Shown one piece after another: positions 8,981 through 21,373 of a stretch of 64,000 bases of DNA. Position 1 is the stretch's first letter; each line of letters opens with the position of its first letter. This DNA comes from Pollutimonas thiosulfatoxidans (GTDB lineage Bacteria > Pseudomonadota > Gammaproteobacteria > Burkholderiales > Burkholderiaceae_B). The position numbers and the translations under genes were made by a program. The stretch lies in NCBI RefSeq assembly GCF_004022565.1, contig NZ_CP022987.1, positions 3,484,704-3,548,703 on the forward strand, given 5' to 3'. The notes under the pieces are model-generated. The model did no database searches, was not told the DNA's origin, and saw nothing but the letters and a program-made list of their open reading frames with translations.

Positions 8981-9673
8981 CGCCGCTTGGTCGGCCACCT
9001 GAGCAAGCTTGCGAGACTCGTTAAGAATCTTATTGGGGTAGCCGCGCGCGTTGCCGGAGTATTTGTGCAGTGCCTTGGTCAGGCTGCCGCCCGCCAGTTC
9101 CAGATACTCTTCCAGAATGTCCGCGCCTACCCGGATGTTCACTTCCGGATCAAACAGCGACTCAGAGCGATCCAGCTTTTCACGATGCCAACGGCGAACC
9201 ACTTGCATCAAGCCTTGGGCACCATAGCGGCTTTGCACTTTGGGGCGTAGCGAGCTTTCTTTCTGCATGATGGCAATCAGCAGCTCCGGTTCGATGCCAT
9301 CGCGCTTTTCCGCCTCGGCCCAGGCCAGGTCCACATATTTGCGTATGGCGGTTGGGGCTTGCTTGAACTTCTTTGCCAGGTAGCGGGTCTGCGCTTGTTT
9401 GCCAGCTTCCTCTGCCACCGCCTGCATATGATGCTCGCCCAGTCGCTCCACCCGGGGTTCTGGCGCGGTCGTGTCACCCGTCCACTCGCGAAATACCAGT
9501 TCGGTGGAAATCGCGACCTCTTGGGGGGCGCTCAGGCCAAGGGCCGATGCGCCGGCCGGGGCTACCATGCAGCACATCAACAATAGCGGGACGGCGGTCC
9601 TGTATAGGTGATGGCACAGCAGGTGGGGGGTGGGTTTTTCGGGGTTGGTGTTGGCGTTTGCGGGGATGGTCAT
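8969..9673 (-). CDS. Lytic transglycosylase (SLT domain)
   Basis: A 234-residue exported murein lytic transglycosylase of the soluble-lytic-transglycosylase type. The first 45 residues hold a signal peptide (TAVPLLLMCCMVAPAGASA). The catalytic domain follows from about 125, with the active-site glutamate in IAIMQKESSLRPKVQ, then SRYGAQGLMQV, FDPEVNIRVGADILEEYL and the late HKYSGN motif (A-Y-N-x-G in most relatives). Such enzymes cleave the MurNAc-GlcNAc bond to give 1,6-anhydro ends, in the periplasm. A start later than 9673 is possible because the first 20 residues are polar. It stands alone, convergent with the putA operon and divergent from the glucan synthase. Confidence 0.87.
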   Translation of the reverse strand: MTIPANANTNPEKPTPHLLCHHLYRTAVPLLLMCCMVAPAGASALGLSAPQEVAISTELVFREWTGDTTAPEPRVERLGEHHMQAVAEEAGKQAQTRYLAKKFKQAPTAIRKYVDLAWAEAEKRDGIEPELLIAIMQKESSLRPKVQSRYGAQGLMQVVRRWHREKLDRSESLFDPEVNIRVGADILEEYLELAGGSLTKALHKYSGNARGYPNKILNESRKLAQVADQAAVNG

Positions 9674-9788
9674 TGGTCCTGGCGCATGGGGCGCCGCTAT
9701 TTTCTTTAATAATCATAGCATTGCCTCGATGGTTACTGCTTCAGGCGATGTAAGGAAACGTACGGCCAGCAACGCTGTATGCTGTGCA

Positions 9789-9952
9789 ATGAGCCAATTA
9801 TTCGCACATAAAGCCAGCCGCAGGCGGTCCTCCCCTGGAACGACAAGGCTCCCATCAGAGAAGAGCTTTTCGGTGTAGAGCGCCTGGGGCAACACGCCCG
9901 AAGCCTGGCCGCCGCGCAAGGGATCACCTCCCGTCCTCAACGCGTTGAGGTC
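9789..9952 (+). other. Frameshifted 5' leader of the cyclic glucan synthase gene
   Basis: The long frame beginning at TTG 9953 extends upstream in frame to a stop at 9809-9811. In that extension it encodes PWNDKAPIREELFG followed by VERLGQHARSLAAAQ, which closely fits the conserved N-terminus of NdvB-type glucan synthases, but there is no usual start codon. An ATG at 9789 reads MSQLFAHKASRRRSSP in another frame. Adding one C to the CCCC run at 9832-9835 joins the two perfectly (SSPWNDKAP). The simplest reading is a one-base deletion in that C-run, either real or a sequencing error. Restored, the protein would be about 2837 residues, a normal length. Confidence 0.75.
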
Positions 9953-12900
9953 TTGCGTAAACGCCTGGACCGCAACGCTGCCATCCTGCTGGACGCTTAC
10001 CGTGCAAATGCGGCGGAGCTCGAAGCCGGTCGGGGCGTGGAGCCCGCTGCAGAGTGGTTGCTGGATAACTATCATGTCGTCGAAGAACAGGTGCGGCAGA
10101 TTCGCGACGACCTGCCTCCTGGCTTTTATCGGCAGTTGCCCAAGCTTGCCGCCGGCCCGCTTGCCGGGTATCCCCGGGTTCTCGGCGTGGCATGGGCATT
10201 TGTTGCCCATACCGACAGCAATTTTGAGCCAGAGGCATTGCGCCGGTTTATTGCTGCCTACCAGTCGGTGCAGGTACTTACCATCGGCGAATTGTGGGCC
10301 GTCGCCATTACTCTACGAATTGTGCTCGTCGAAAATTTGCGACGCCTGGCTGACGAGATCAGTGTTGGTCGCAAGGCGCGCAGCGATGCCGACAATCTGG
10401 CCGACAGCTTGCTGCAGTCGGGCGCGACGCGCACCGCGCTGGATCTGGACGCCAGGACCCGGCCCCACGGTCCGTTGTCGGAGATGTTTACCGCGCAGTT
10501 GAGCAAACGACTGCGAGACCAGGATCCACTTGAGACGCCTGGCCTGGCTTGGCTGCGGGAACGGCTTGGACAGCAGGGCGGGGCTTTGGACGACGTGGTG
10601 CATCAGGCGCAACAGCGGCAAGGGGCATCCAATGTCACAGTACGCAATGTCGTCACCAGCATGCGCCTGATCTCCGATATGGATTGGGCGGATTGGTTCG
10701 AAAGCGTCAGCCTGGTCGACGAGCGCTTGCGGGCGCACAGCGCCTTTGGCGACATGGATTTCGCAACGCGAGACCTGTATCGCAAGGAAGTGGAGCATCT
10801 GGCGCGCGGTACGCGCTTAACCGAAGTGCTGGTGGCGCAGGCAGCCCTGGACGCTGCCCGCGCCGCGGCCAGTGATGCGCCGGAAGAAGCGAGGGAGCGC
10901 GTCAGCGATCCTGGCTACCATCTTGTTGCACAGGGTCGGCCCGCACTCGAGGCCGCACTGGGCTATAGGCAGCCATGGAGACTGCGCCTTAACAGGGCCG
11001 TTGTAAACAGCGGCATTTCGGGCTACGTCGGCGCCATCCTGGTCGTAACTGCTGCACTGACTTGGCTGGCATGGTGGGCGCTGTGGAGCCCGGGCATCGC
11101 CGCAGGCTGGCTGGGGTTGTTCCTGTTTTTGATCCTGTTTCCACTAACTGACTTGGTCACCGCACTACTCAACCGTGTCGTCACATGGAATTTTGGGGCG
11201 TCCATACTGCCAGGCCTGGACTTGACGCGCAAGGTCACGGAAAAACACAGGACCGTGGTTGCCGTGCCGACCTTGCTGACCAGCGAAGAAGAGCTGCTGG
11301 GCCATGTCGAGCAACTCGACGTGCATTTCTTATCCGGATCGGGCGGCGACCTGGTCTACGCGCTGCTGACCGACGGCCTGGATGCCGACACGGAAACCAC
11401 TCCCGCTGATGCCGCCTTGCTCGCGGCAGGAGCCGCAGCCATCGCAAGGCTCAATCAGAAGTATGGTCCTGCGCCAGGTGGCAGCCGTTTCTTGTTGCTG
11501 AATCGCCGCCGGCTCTTTAACGAGACGGAAGGCAAGTGGATGGGCTGGGAGCGCAAGCGCGGCAAGCTGCATGAGTTGAACCGACTGCTGCGCGGTGCAA
11601 GAGACACCAGCTATGTGCCGATCCCGGGGTTGGTCCAGCAACTGCCGGACGGGACGCGTTATGTGCTTACCTTGGATGCCGATACCCGCCTGCCCAGGAA
11701 TGCGGCTCAAAGACTCATAGGAAAGATGGCACATCCGCTTAATCGGCCTCAGTTCGATGAGGCGCGGCAACGGATAGTTGCAGGGCATGCCATTCTGCAG
11801 CCCAGGGTCACGCCTTCGCTTCCCTTGCATCGCGAAGGCTCTGTGTACCAGCGCTTGTTTTCCAGTCCGGGAGGCCTGGATCCGTATGCTTCGGCCGCTT
11901 CCGACATTTATCAGGACTTGTTCGGCGAGGGCTCGTATACGGGCAAGGGCATATACGACATCGACGCCTTTGAAGCAGCCTTGGCCGGCCGCGTTCCGGA
12001 CAATGCCATGCTAAGTCACGACCTGTTCGAAGGCGTCTTTGCGCGGGCCGGGCTGGCTTCGGACATCGAAGTCATCGAAGAATTTCCTGCTCGCTATGAC
12101 GTAGCGGCCAAGCGCATGCATCGCTGGACGCGGGGCGACTGGCAACTGCTGCCCTGGCTGTTTGGGCGCCCCGCAGGCAACCGTGCCGTCCCACCGATCG
12201 GGCGCAGCAAGATGCTGGATAACCTGCGGCGATCGCTGCTGGGGCCTACGACTTTCCTGGCGCTGTGCGCCGGCTGGATGCTGCCCATGCCCGCAGCGCT
12301 GCTGGCAACGCTGTTCGTCCTGGCATGCGTCGTCATTCCCGCTTCACTGTCTCCTATCAGTTTTGTCATGGCGCGGCGCGGGGCGGTTTCGCTGCGCAAC
12401 CGCCTGCGGCTTTTCGGCCAGGATCTTCAACTGGCGGGCGGCCAGGTATTGGCTTCCTTGATCTTCCTGGCCGATAGCGCATGGAAGATGACCGACGCCA
12501 TCGCGCGAACGTTGTTTCGGCTTGTTGTCTCCCGTCGCCATCTTTTGGAGTGGACGACGGCCGCGCAGTCAGCAGGTGGCGCGCGCCTGGATATCGCAGG
12601 CTTTTATCGCATGATGTGGCAAAGCGTCTGCCTGGTGCTGATCATGGCGGCCAGTGTGTTGCTGGTCCAACCCGCCACTTGGCCCTTGGTGCTGCCGTTT
12701 GCATTGCTCTGGTTGGCCGCGCCGGCCGGCGCGTGGTGGGTCAGCCGCCCGCGGGCGTTGGCTCCGGCCCTGCAGGTGTCTGCCGAGACAGACGTCTCTT
12801 TAAGGCTCACCGCCCGGCGAACGTGGCGCTACTTCGAAACCTTCGTCACTGACCACGATCACATGCTGCCGCCGGACAACTTCCAGGAAACGCCACAGCC

Positions 12901-15900
12901 TGTCGTGGCGCGGCGGACCTCTCCCACCAACATGGGCCTCTATTTGCTTTCGACTGTCTCGGCACGCGACTTCGGCTGGCTGGGTACTGAACACTGCATC
13001 AAGCGGTTGGAGGAAACACTGGCCACGATGCAGTCGCTGGACAAGTACAACGGACATTTCTTCAACTGGTATGCCACGGACGACTTGCGTGTGCTTGAGC
13101 CCGCTTATGTCTCGTCGGTCGACAGTGGCAATTTGGCAGGGCACTTGATTACCGTGGCCAATGCTTGCGAGGAATGGATCAACGATTTCTCCAGTCCCAC
13201 TGTGCGCTCGGGCCTACTGGACAACCTTGCCTTGGCGCGTGATGATCTGATCGCCATGGCGGTGCCGGGCGACGAGCGGCTGCAGCAACTGGCTGCCAAA
13301 TTGACCGAGCTGGACGCATTGCTGAACGGCCCACAGGATCTGACCCTGGTGCTTCCGACGCTTATACGGCTTGCGGAAAAGACAGCCAATGCGGCGCAAG
13401 CCTTGGTGCCTGCCGAGGGCGACAGCTACCGTTACGATCTGGCGTTCTGGACGCGTGCCCTGGCTGTTGCGGCGCAATCGCATTGCGACGATGTCACCGC
13501 TGCGGCGCAGGATGCACAAGCACTCAATAACCGCCTGCAAGCGGTGGCAGACACGGCGCGCAGGATGGCCATGGCCATGGACTTTGCCTTCTTGCTCGAT
13601 CCTGAGCGCAAGTTGCTTTCCATAGGCTATTCGCTGACTGACAACCGCCTGGATGCCAGTTGCTATGACCTGCTTGCTTCGGAATCGCGTCTGGCCAGTC
13701 TTTTTGCGATTGCCAAAGGCGACGTGCCCACGCTGCACTGGATGCGCCTGGGGCGCACATCGACGCCGGTGGGCCGGGGCTCTGCATTGATCTCGTGGTC
13801 GGGCTCGATGTTCGAGTACTTGATGCCGTCCCTGATCATGCGGGCGCCGGTAGGCAGCTTGCTGGAGCAGACCAATCGTCTCGTCGTGCAGCGCCAGCGC
13901 CAGTACGCGGCCGGACTGGGCATTCCTTGGGGATTCTCCGAGTCTTCCTACAACGCCCGCGACATTGCGTTTACCTACCAGTACTACAACTTCGGGGTTC
14001 CGGGGTTGGGCCTCAAGCGGGGCTTGTCGGAAGATCGTGTCGTGGCGCCCTACGCAACAGGTCTGGCGGCGATGGTGGATCCGGCGGCCGCGCGGGATAA
14101 CTTCCGACGCCTGGCGCAGCTGGGAGCCTCCGGGCGCTATGGCTATCATGAGGCCCTGGATTTCACCCCTTCAAGGCTGCGCGAGGACAGGCCGGTAGCT
14201 ATCGTGCGCAGCTACATGGCGCATCACCAAGGCATGACTATCGTGGCCATTGCCAATGCGCTGTTCGACGGGCAGGTACGTGCGCGCTTTCATCGCGAAC
14301 CAATGATACGCGCCTGCGATTTGCTGCTCCAGGAGCGTGTGCCCCGCGATGTGGCGGTGGCCCATCCCCGTGCCGAAGAGGTCAACGCCTCCGCCATACC
14401 CGCCCACGTTACCGCCGTCACAACCCGTCGCTTCGAGGCCGTGCCCGCTGGCCCTCCCCACACGCATTTGCTGTCCAACGGGCGCTATGCGGTCATGTTG
14501 ACGGTCGCGGGCGGGGGCTACAGCCGGTGGCGTGACATTGCCGTTACGCGCTGGCTGGGAGACGCTACGCGGGACGATAGTGGCTCGTATTTGTTTCTGC
14601 GTGACCTGCAGCGCGGCGACGCCTGGTGCGCCACCCCGCAGCCGGCCCGCAGTGAACGACTGCCTGTCCAGGTTGATTTCTCGGAAGACAGGGTCGATTA
14701 CGTCCGTCGCGATGCCGGGCTGATCACGACAACACAGGTGCTTGTGTCCGGCGAGGACGATGGCGAGGTGCGACGCGTGTCGTTGGTGAACAGTGGCCGG
14801 AAGGCGCGCGAGATCGAAGTGACCAGCTACGCTGAACTTGTCCTGGCGCCGGCTGCGGCAGACCGGGCCCACCCGGCATTTTCCAAGATGTTCGTGGTCA
14901 CTGAGTTTTTGCCGGAGTTCGGGGCCTTGATTGCCACCCGCCGTCCCCGGTCACCGGAAGAGACCCGCGTGTGGGCTGCCCACTTCGCCGTGATCGAGGG
15001 CGATGAGACTGCGCCGCTGCAGTACGAGACGGATCGGGCGCGGTTCCTGGATCGCGGCGCTGTAGGCAGGATGCCCCCCGTCGTGACAGAAGGGCGGCTG
15101 CTGACCAATACCGTCGGAACGGTGCTGGACCCGGTATTTTCACTTAGGCATACGCTGCGGATTGCACCAGGCAAGTCGGCGCGGATTTCGTTCTGGACAT
15201 TGGTAGCGAATACTCGCGAAGCTCTGCTTGGCCTTGTGGACACGCATCATGATCCCAGTGCGTTCGAGCGGGCCAAGACCTTGGCCTGGACACAGGCGCA
15301 GGTTCAGTTGCTGCACCTTGGGATGCGGGCTGAAGAGGCAGCAGCCTTCCAGAAGCTGGCCGCCCCCTTGCTGTACCCGGATTCACGCTTCAGGGCACCG
15401 TCGGCGGCGATCCTTCGGGGTGCCGGCAGCCAGGCGGGCCTGTGGTCTCATGGCATATCGGGCGACCTGCCCATTGCACTACTACGCATCGACGATGAGG
15501 CAGATATGCCTTTGGTCAGGCAATTGCTGCGCGCCCACGAGTATTGGCGCATGAAGCAGTTGGGGGTCGACCTGGTGATCATCAACGAACGTGCCTCCTC
15601 CTATATCCAGAGCTTGCAGAACGCCATCGACACCGCCGTACGCAGCAGCCAGGCACGTTCCAGTTCGGGCAAAGCGTTGGCCAAAGGCGCGGTGTACACC
15701 TTGCGCGCGGACCTCATGACCGTGCGGGACAGGGAGTTGATCCAGTATGTAGCTCATATTGTCTTGCTTGCACGCCATGGGCCGGTTCCCGACCAGCTTG
15801 CCCGGATTGCAGAAGCGTCGCCGCGAATCAATGTGCCCCTGCCGGCCGGGCCGGCGCTGCCGAAGGCGACCTTGCCTCAGGCGATGGCCCAGCCGGAGCT

Positions 15901-18301
15901 CGAGTTCTTCAATGGACTGGGCGGTTTCGACCTGGAAGGCAAGGAGTACGTCATCAAGCTGCAAGGAAGTATGAACACTCCGGCACCCTGGATCAACGTA
16001 ATTGCCAATCCGCACTTCGGCTTTCAGGTTTCAGCGGAGGGTGGCGCCTACACCTGGGCGGGGAACAGCAAGGAAAACCAACTGACGCCGTGGTCCAATG
16101 ATCCTGTCCTGGATACGCCCGGCGAGGCGTTTTATATTCGCGATGAATCCAGTGGCGATTTCTGGAGTCCTACGCCACTGCCTATTCGCGGTAACGCGCC
16201 CTACCTTGCCCGCCACGGATTCGGCTACAGCCGGTTTGAACACCTGCATGGCGACGTTGCCAGCGAGCTGTTGCAGTATGTGCCGCTGGACGATCCCATC
16301 AAAATATCGCGGCTGAAGCTTACCAACAATTCTGGACGCCGACGCAAGCTCTCGGTGACTGCCTATGCAGAGTGGGTGTTGGGATCATCCCGTAGCACGT
16401 CGGCCCCTTATCTGTTGACACGCATGGACGAAGCAACGGGGGCGATGCTTGCCAGCAACCCCTGGAGCCTGGAGTTCGGCCAACGGATGGCCTTCATGGA
16501 TCTGGCGGGCTGCCAGACATCCTGGACTGCGGATCGTCGGGAATTTCTGGGTGATAACGGACAATTGGCAATGCCGGCTGCTCTGGTTTCGACCGAGGCG
16601 CTGTCCGGGCGCTGCGGCGCAGCACTGGACCCCTGTGCGGCCTTGCGCGGCGTGGTCGAGCTCGCACCGGGCGAGTCCGTGGAAATCGTTACCTTTCTGG
16701 GCCAATGCATCTCTGCCGCAGACGCCAGCGCTTTGCTGCAGCGTTATCGGCAGATGGATCTGGACCAAGTGCTGGAACAAGTCAAGGCCCATTGGCACAC
16801 CCTGTTGGGCACCATACAGGTCAAGACGCCGGACCGAGCCATGGACCTCATGTTGAACGGCTGGCTGCTGTACCAGACCATTGCCTGCCGGCTATGGGCT
16901 CGCTCGGCGTTTTACCAGGCCAGCGGCGCGTATGGCTTCCGGGACCAATTGCAGGACAGCATGGCCTTGACTTTCGTCATGCCGGGCGTCGCGCGCGAGC
17001 AATTGCTGCGCGCCGCGTCCCGTCAATTTGTCGAAGGCGACGTGCAGCACTGGTGGCTGCCGCCGTCAGGGCGAGGCGTGCGGACACGCATTTCGGATGA
17101 CAAGGTGTGGCTGGCTTATGCCGCGGCGCACTATGTTGAGCGCTGTGGCGACGAGGCAGTGCTTGATGAACCCGTCAGCTTCCTGGAAGGTCCGGCGTTA
17201 AACGAGGTGGAGCACGACGCCTTCTTCCAGCCGACGCAAGCGGACGAGACCGCCACCTTGTTTGAGCACTGCGCGCGCGGTCTGGATCACTGCATGGCAT
17301 TAACCGGCGAGCACGGCTTGCCGCTAATCGGTACGGGCGACTGGAACGATGGCATGAGCCGTGTGGGCGAGGCTGGTCGGGGTGAAAGCGTCTGGCTCGG
17401 TTGGTTGCTCTGGCGGACTATTGAGATGTTTGAGCCGCTGGCCCGCTTACGCGACCCGGGACGCGCCGCGCGGTGGCGCCTGCATGCCGACAGTTTGTGT
17501 GCAGCGATCGAGACCCATGCCTGGGACGGCGATTGGTACCGGCGCGCGACTTTCGATGACGGCTCTTGGCTGGGTTCGTTTTCCAGCGAAGAGTGCAAGA
17601 TCGATTCCATCGCCCAATCGTGGGCGGTGCTGTCCGGCGCCGCGCGGCCGGAACGCGCAGCCACCGCCATGCTCAGCCTGAACAAACTGTTGGTCTCTGA
17701 AGAAGATGGCGTCGCCCGCTTGTTCACCCCGCCCTTCAATCGTATCGATCGCGATCCCGGCTACATCAAGGGGTATCCGCCCGGTCTGCGTGAGAACGGC
17801 GGTCAATACACACACGCCGCTCTGTGGGCCGTCCTGGCCTACGCGAAGCTGGGTGACGGCAACAAGGCCGCAGCGCTGTTTTCCTTGCTTAACCCGGTGC
17901 ATCACGCGGACAGCCCAGAGGCCGTACAACGCTACAAAGTGGAGCCCTACGTGGTGGCCGCTGATGTCTATTCGATGGCGCCGCATGTGGGGCGTGGTGG
18001 GTGGACCTGGTACACCGGCTCGGCCGGGTGGATGTACCAGGCCGGTATCGAAGGCATCCTGGGCATACGGCGGGCCGGCGCCTTTATTAACGTCAACCCC
18101 TGCATTCCGACGGCCTGGCCGGGTTTTGAAGCGGCGCTGGCCATAGACGGCGGCCATTACGATATTCGTGTAGAGAACACCAGTGGGCGCGGTACAGGCG
18201 TGACGAGCGCCACCCTGGATGGCGCCGCAGTTACGTGTGCAGACGGAAAGGTCGTTCTGCCGCTGGATGGACTGCGTCATAGCGCGGTGATCACCTTGTA
18301 G
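9953..18301 (+). CDS. ndvB: Cyclic beta-1,2-glucan synthase
   Basis: A giant inner-membrane enzyme, 2782 residues from the TTG at 9953, that builds, lengthens and cyclises beta-1,2-glucan from UDP-glucose for the periplasm. Hydrophobic clusters lie near residues 355-405, 760-800 and 880-930. Between them is a GT84 glycosyltransferase domain with a DxD-like TLDADTRLPRN near 570 and RMHRWTRGDWQLLPW near 725. A second half has tandem glucan-phosphorylase-like sandwich domains and a C-terminal GH94 domain with TGDWNDGMSRVG near 2460, whose Asp corresponds to the phosphorolysis acid. Such glucans support osmotic adaptation and host interaction in Brucella, rhizobia and Bordetella relatives. The true N-terminus is probably encoded upstream in a shifted frame (see 9789-9952). 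The gene is monocistronic. Confidence 0.95.
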   Translation: MRKRLDRNAAILLDAYRANAAELEAGRGVEPAAEWLLDNYHVVEEQVRQIRDDLPPGFYRQLPKLAAGPLAGYPRVLGVAWAFVAHTDSNFEPEALRRFIAAYQSVQVLTIGELWAVAITLRIVLVENLRRLADEISVGRKARSDADNLADSLLQSGATRTALDLDARTRPHGPLSEMFTAQLSKRLRDQDPLETPGLAWLRERLGQQGGALDDVVHQAQQRQGASNVTVRNVVTSMRLISDMDWADWFESVSLVDERLRAHSAFGDMDFATRDLYRKEVEHLARGTRLTEVLVAQAALDAARAAASDAPEEARERVSDPGYHLVAQGRPALEAALGYRQPWRLRLNRAVVNSGISGYVGAILVVTAALTWLAWWALWSPGIAAGWLGLFLFLILFPLTDLVTALLNRVVTWNFGASILPGLDLTRKVTEKHRTVVAVPTLLTSEEELLGHVEQLDVHFLSGSGGDLVYALLTDGLDADTETTPADAALLAAGAAAIARLNQKYGPAPGGSRFLLLNRRRLFNETEGKWMGWERKRGKLHELNRLLRGARDTSYVPIPGLVQQLPDGTRYVLTLDADTRLPRNAAQRLIGKMAHPLNRPQFDEARQRIVAGHAILQPRVTPSLPLHREGSVYQRLFSSPGGLDPYASAASDIYQDLFGEGSYTGKGIYDIDAFEAALAGRVPDNAMLSHDLFEGVFARAGLASDIEVIEEFPARYDVAAKRMHRWTRGDWQLLPWLFGRPAGNRAVPPIGRSKMLDNLRRSLLGPTTFLALCAGWMLPMPAALLATLFVLACVVIPASLSPISFVMARRGAVSLRNRLRLFGQDLQLAGGQVLASLIFLADSAWKMTDAIARTLFRLVVSRRHLLEWTTAAQSAGGARLDIAGFYRMMWQSVCLVLIMAASVLLVQPATWPLVLPFALLWLAAPAGAWWVSRPRALAPALQVSAETDVSLRLTARRTWRYFETFVTDHDHMLPPDNFQETPQPVVARRTSPTNMGLYLLSTVSARDFGWLGTEHCIKRLEETLATMQSLDKYNGHFFNWYATDDLRVLEPAYVSSVDSGNLAGHLITVANACEEWINDFSSPTVRSGLLDNLALARDDLIAMAVPGDERLQQLAAKLTELDALLNGPQDLTLVLPTLIRLAEKTANAAQALVPAEGDSYRYDLAFWTRALAVAAQSHCDDVTAAAQDAQALNNRLQAVADTARRMAMAMDFAFLLDPERKLLSIGYSLTDNRLDASCYDLLASESRLASLFAIAKGDVPTLHWMRLGRTSTPVGRGSALISWSGSMFEYLMPSLIMRAPVGSLLEQTNRLVVQRQRQYAAGLGIPWGFSESSYNARDIAFTYQYYNFGVPGLGLKRGLSEDRVVAPYATGLAAMVDPAAARDNFRRLAQLGASGRYGYHEALDFTPSRLREDRPVAIVRSYMAHHQGMTIVAIANALFDGQVRARFHREPMIRACDLLLQERVPRDVAVAHPRAEEVNASAIPAHVTAVTTRRFEAVPAGPPHTHLLSNGRYAVMLTVAGGGYSRWRDIAVTRWLGDATRDDSGSYLFLRDLQRGDAWCATPQPARSERLPVQVDFSEDRVDYVRRDAGLITTTQVLVSGEDDGEVRRVSLVNSGRKAREIEVTSYAELVLAPAAADRAHPAFSKMFVVTEFLPEFGALIATRRPRSPEETRVWAAHFAVIEGDETAPLQYETDRARFLDRGAVGRMPPVVTEGRLLTNTVGTVLDPVFSLRHTLRIAPGKSARISFWTLVANTREALLGLVDTHHDPSAFERAKTLAWTQAQVQLLHLGMRAEEAAAFQKLAAPLLYPDSRFRAPSAAILRGAGSQAGLWSHGISGDLPIALLRIDDEADMPLVRQLLRAHEYWRMKQLGVDLVIINERASSYIQSLQNAIDTAVRSSQARSSSGKALAKGAVYTLRADLMTVRDRELIQYVAHIVLLARHGPVPDQLARIAEASPRINVPLPAGPALPKATLPQAMAQPELEFFNGLGGFDLEGKEYVIKLQGSMNTPAPWINVIANPHFGFQVSAEGGAYTWAGNSKENQLTPWSNDPVLDTPGEAFYIRDESSGDFWSPTPLPIRGNAPYLARHGFGYSRFEHLHGDVASELLQYVPLDDPIKISRLKLTNNSGRRRKLSVTAYAEWVLGSSRSTSAPYLLTRMDEATGAMLASNPWSLEFGQRMAFMDLAGCQTSWTADRREFLGDNGQLAMPAALVSTEALSGRCGAALDPCAALRGVVELAPGESVEIVTFLGQCISAADASALLQRYRQMDLDQVLEQVKAHWHTLLGTIQVKTPDRAMDLMLNGWLLYQTIACRLWARSAFYQASGAYGFRDQLQDSMALTFVMPGVAREQLLRAASRQFVEGDVQHWWLPPSGRGVRTRISDDKVWLAYAAAHYVERCGDEAVLDEPVSFLEGPALNEVEHDAFFQPTQADETATLFEHCARGLDHCMALTGEHGLPLIGTGDWNDGMSRVGEAGRGESVWLGWLLWRTIEMFEPLARLRDPGRAARWRLHADSLCAAIETHAWDGDWYRRATFDDGSWLGSFSSEECKIDSIAQSWAVLSGAARPERAATAMLSLNKLLVSEEDGVARLFTPPFNRIDRDPGYIKGYPPGLRENGGQYTHAALWAVLAYAKLGDGNKAAALFSLLNPVHHADSPEAVQRYKVEPYVVAADVYSMAPHVGRGGWTWYTGSAGWMYQAGIEGILGIRRAGAFINVNPCIPTAWPGFEAALAIDGGHYDIRVENTSGRGTGVTSATLDGAAVTCADGKVVLPLDGLRHSAVITL

Positions 18302-18473
18302 TCACCAGTCCTGGAAGGCAGGTTAAGCCGCCCGGGGGATAGATACGTCTTGAAGCTTCGTGGTGCAATCTTCGAGTCGCTGCAAGGTATGATGTGGCCA
18401 AAATAGAGCCTACGGGCCATCCGCCGGGCACGCCGCCTGCACGCCAAGAATTCAAAGCTCACCGGAGACAAAG

Positions 18474-20384
<1,911 letters not shown>

Positions 20385-21373
20385 TGTCCCACACGTGTTC
20401 ACCGAAACCATTCAGCCACCAGTCCAGTCGGGCGCAGTCTATGACCGTTGCCCGGATGGCGTAATAGTTGCCGTGATCTTCGACTTCCTGGTCTTTCGCC
20501 AACAGGCTTTCCAATAGGTGCTGGCCAACAGACCGGGTAATCGAGAAGGACAAGCTGATGTGCTGTCCTTCTCCGAACCTGAAGCGTCCATCGTCGTCAT
20601 ATTTTTGCAGGCTGAATTCCGGTGGGCGCGTAAAGCCAAGACCCGAGACTTCGGCTCGCAAGATGCGGTGGATGGCCAGGCTGCGCTCGTTATCGTATCC
20701 GTCGTAGCGGCAAACCAAATACAGTCGTGAACCTTGCTGGGCCAAGCCCAGCGGCATGACGTGGCGCTCTGCCTGCTTGCCGGCTGCGTTTTTATAGTCG
20801 AGCGTGAGCCAACGGTTCAGATACAGGGCCGTGCTGACCGCCTCGAAGACCTCAGGCGCGATCACGGGCGGCAACAGCGGCTGGCTTTCTCCGACCACAC
20901 GCACCTTGGACGGCCATTCCGTTTCTGGCTTGCTGTCCGGATAGGGGGCCAGATTGCAGCGTGCCTGCTGGAAGAACCCGTCCAGGGACGTCATTAACGT
21001 TGCAGGCAGTAGATTTCGCAGATAGTGGTGGGCCAAGGTCAGCAACAGGGACTCTTGCGCCGTCAGCGCGGGTAGCGACAGCCCTTTTGACTGGGTTTTC
21101 CACCGATAGCCATAAGGCTTGCTGCTGATGTCGCAATCGATATCAAACTGAGTGAGCAAAGACTCCAGTTGCCGCTCGATGGTCCGCCGGCTGCGGTCCA
21201 TGCCGGCGGCAAGCAGCTGTGTGTGCAGTTCGGGTGCGGAAATGGACCTGTTCCGTGGAATCCGCTTCAGGATCTCCAGCGTCAGCTTCACCGTTTCAAG
21301 GTTGGAGGGGCGCGATGCCATAGGTTTTTGTTGTTTCTTGTTTCTTGGGTCAATTTAGGTTACATGGTAGCCG

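Noticed and set aside
9713..10210. Minus-strand frame of 165 codons across the glucan synthase 5' region
   Set aside because: It overlaps conserved NdvB N-terminal coding sequence and shows no family motif.
13214..14149. Long minus-strand frame (311 codons) opposite the glucan synthase
   Set aside because: It mirrors the codon structure of the glucan synthase, has no recognisable domain and no ribosome-binding site.
17447..18280. Minus-strand frame of 277 codons near the glucan synthase 3' end
   Set aside because: Antisense to the GH94 domain; composition is that of a reverse-frame shadow.
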